From assembly GCA_024743175.1 (NCBI GenBank), contig JANSXA010000003.1, forward strand, positions 372,001-436,000: a stretch of 64,000 nt of DNA. The letters run 5' to 3'. This DNA comes from Pseudomonadaceae bacterium (GTDB taxonomy: Bacteria > Pseudomonadota > Gammaproteobacteria > Pseudomonadales > Azotimanducaceae). A model generated the notes under the pieces. It saw only the letters and a program-made list of their open reading frames with translations, searched no databases and was not told the DNA's origin. Below, in pieces: positions 63,337-64,000 of this stretch (position 1 is the first letter of the stretch; every line of letters starts with the position of its first letter). Both the position numbers and the translations under genes were made by a program.

Positions 63337-64000
63337 AATACTCCGTCGCATTTGCCTCAGAAGTCGATTCATGGCGTTGGGCCAAGCGGGCTGAAGCGCT
63401 GGGTTTTTCTACGGCGTGGTTTTATGACACACAGTTGCTTAATCCTGATGTGTTTATCTGCATGGCCCTCGCTGCGCATGAAACTTCAACCATACGGCTG
63501 GGCACCGGCGTGTTGGTGCCTTCCAACAGGATTGCTCCGGTTGCTGCAAACGCGTTTGCGTCGCTGAACAAAATTGCACCCGGTCGAATTGATATTGGCA
63601 TTGGTACAGGTTTTACGGCGCGTCGTACGATGGGGCAAGGTGCTGTTAAGTTAAGCGAAACACGAGATTATATTGTAACAATGCAGGCGATGTTGCGCGG
63701 TGAAATCGCCGATTGGCGTGACGCAGACAAGATGCATAAGGTGCGATTTCTGGATCCTGAATTTGGATTGATTAACATCGAAGATGAGATGCCGCTTTGG
63801 TTCTCTGCCTTTGGCCCCAAGGCGCAAGAGTTGACTGCAGAGCTCGGCGCGGGCTGGTTGAATTTCGGCGTGCACAAAGCCGATTTAGCGATTGAGAATA
63901 TGCGGTCCGCCTGGCAGGCGGCGGGGCAGTCGCCTGAAAGTTTGCAGGCCAACCTGTTCTTCTTAGGGGCAGTGCTCACGGGTGACGCGGAAGAAGACAC
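63333..64000 (+). CDS. Luciferase-like flavin/F420 monooxygenase, 3' end outside window
   Basis: Starts at GTG 63333 in a GTGA overlap with the SDR stop and stays open to the window end (about 222 residues seen). Luciferase-like TIM barrel: MKYSVAFASEVDSWRWAKRA, then GFSTAWFYDTQLL, TIRLGTGVLVPSNRIAPVAA and RIDIGIGTGFTARRTMG. It uses FMNH2 or F420; substrate unknown. Third gene of the kinase-SDR operon. Confidence 0.88.
   Translation, partial: MKYSVAFASEVDSWRWAKRAEALGFSTAWFYDTQLLNPDVFICMALAAHETSTIRLGTGVLVPSNRIAPVAANAFASLNKIAPGRIDIGIGTGFTARRTMGQGAVKLSETRDYIVTMQAMLRGEIADWRDADKMHKVRFLDPEFGLINIEDEMPLWFSAFGPKAQELTAELGAGWLNFGVHKADLAIENMRSAWQAAGQSPESLQANLFFLGAVLTGDAEED

Overview
The window reads as chromosomal DNA of a free-living, probably marine, gammaproteobacterium. 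The left end carries the classical gammaproteobacterial block pheS-pheT-ihfA-merR. The rest is rich in aliphatic and acyl-CoA catabolism (CYP153 P450, two acyl-CoA dehydrogenases, CaiB/BaiF CoA-transferase, ACAD11-type kinase), LysR regulators and very large secreted calcium-binding proteins. I place it near the oligotrophic marine Gammaproteobacteria or Pseudomonadales by gene content only; this is inference.

Layout. 0-9.5 kb: translation and nucleoid genes, two exported proteins (one like peptidase C15 but with Ser at the Cys position), an Ig-like protein with a Pro-Glu linker, a DUF4382 lipoprotein, and an ECF sigma factor with a membrane partner. 9.5-16.7 kb: an accessory island that begins at tRNA-Pro(GGG). 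It holds a Doc-type toxin-antitoxin pair with a palindromic operator, katG, a dps gene broken by an in-frame amber codon, a decayed IS91-family element abutting a 15-codon tail of a second CYP153 gene, and a winged-helix plus nucleotidyltransferase pair. Two tRNA-Pro-derived repeats lie inside it and at its right edge. 16.8-22 kb: membrane and regulatory genes, an IS481-type remnant and a Sel1-repeat protein.

22-31.4 kb holds the most coherent regulatory unit. A sigma-54 activator (27.8-29.3 kb) is flanked by two outward-facing -24/-12 promoters, each with a related inverted repeat upstream. The leftward promoter is a perfect consensus match. It reads into a disulfide oxidoreductase, an LpxR-like outer membrane protein, a carboxymuconolactone-decarboxylase-family protein and a PNPOx-like flavoprotein. 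The rightward promoter reads into a DUF1348 protein, an exported isochorismatase-family hydrolase and an exported YHS-domain protein, and ends at a strong terminator. I infer a sigma-54 stress or detoxification regulon whose inducer cannot be told from sequence.

31.4-46 kb: a DoxX/EamA chimera, IS91 debris, two amidohydrolases, a divergent CYP153/LysR pair with an operator-like palindrome, an acyl-CoA dehydrogenase, a DUF2157/GDYXXLXY pair, MAPEG/TetR, a VOC protein and several gene fragments. 46-59 kb: an MFS transporter and two giant exported proteins (1667 and about 1454 residues) with thrombospondin type-3 repeats, flanking a CoA-transferase and an IS6 remnant. In the second giant a beta-propeller is nested inside a tandem Ig-like repeat. 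59-64 kb: a LysR gene between an acyl-CoA dehydrogenase (leftward) and a kinase-SDR-luciferase-like operon (rightward), resembling a split ACAD10/11 module for 4-hydroxyacyl-CoA catabolism.

Evidence of decay and duplication is frequent (IS91, IS481, IS6, dps, PPOX tail, CYP153 tail), so the accessory regions have been rearranged repeatedly.
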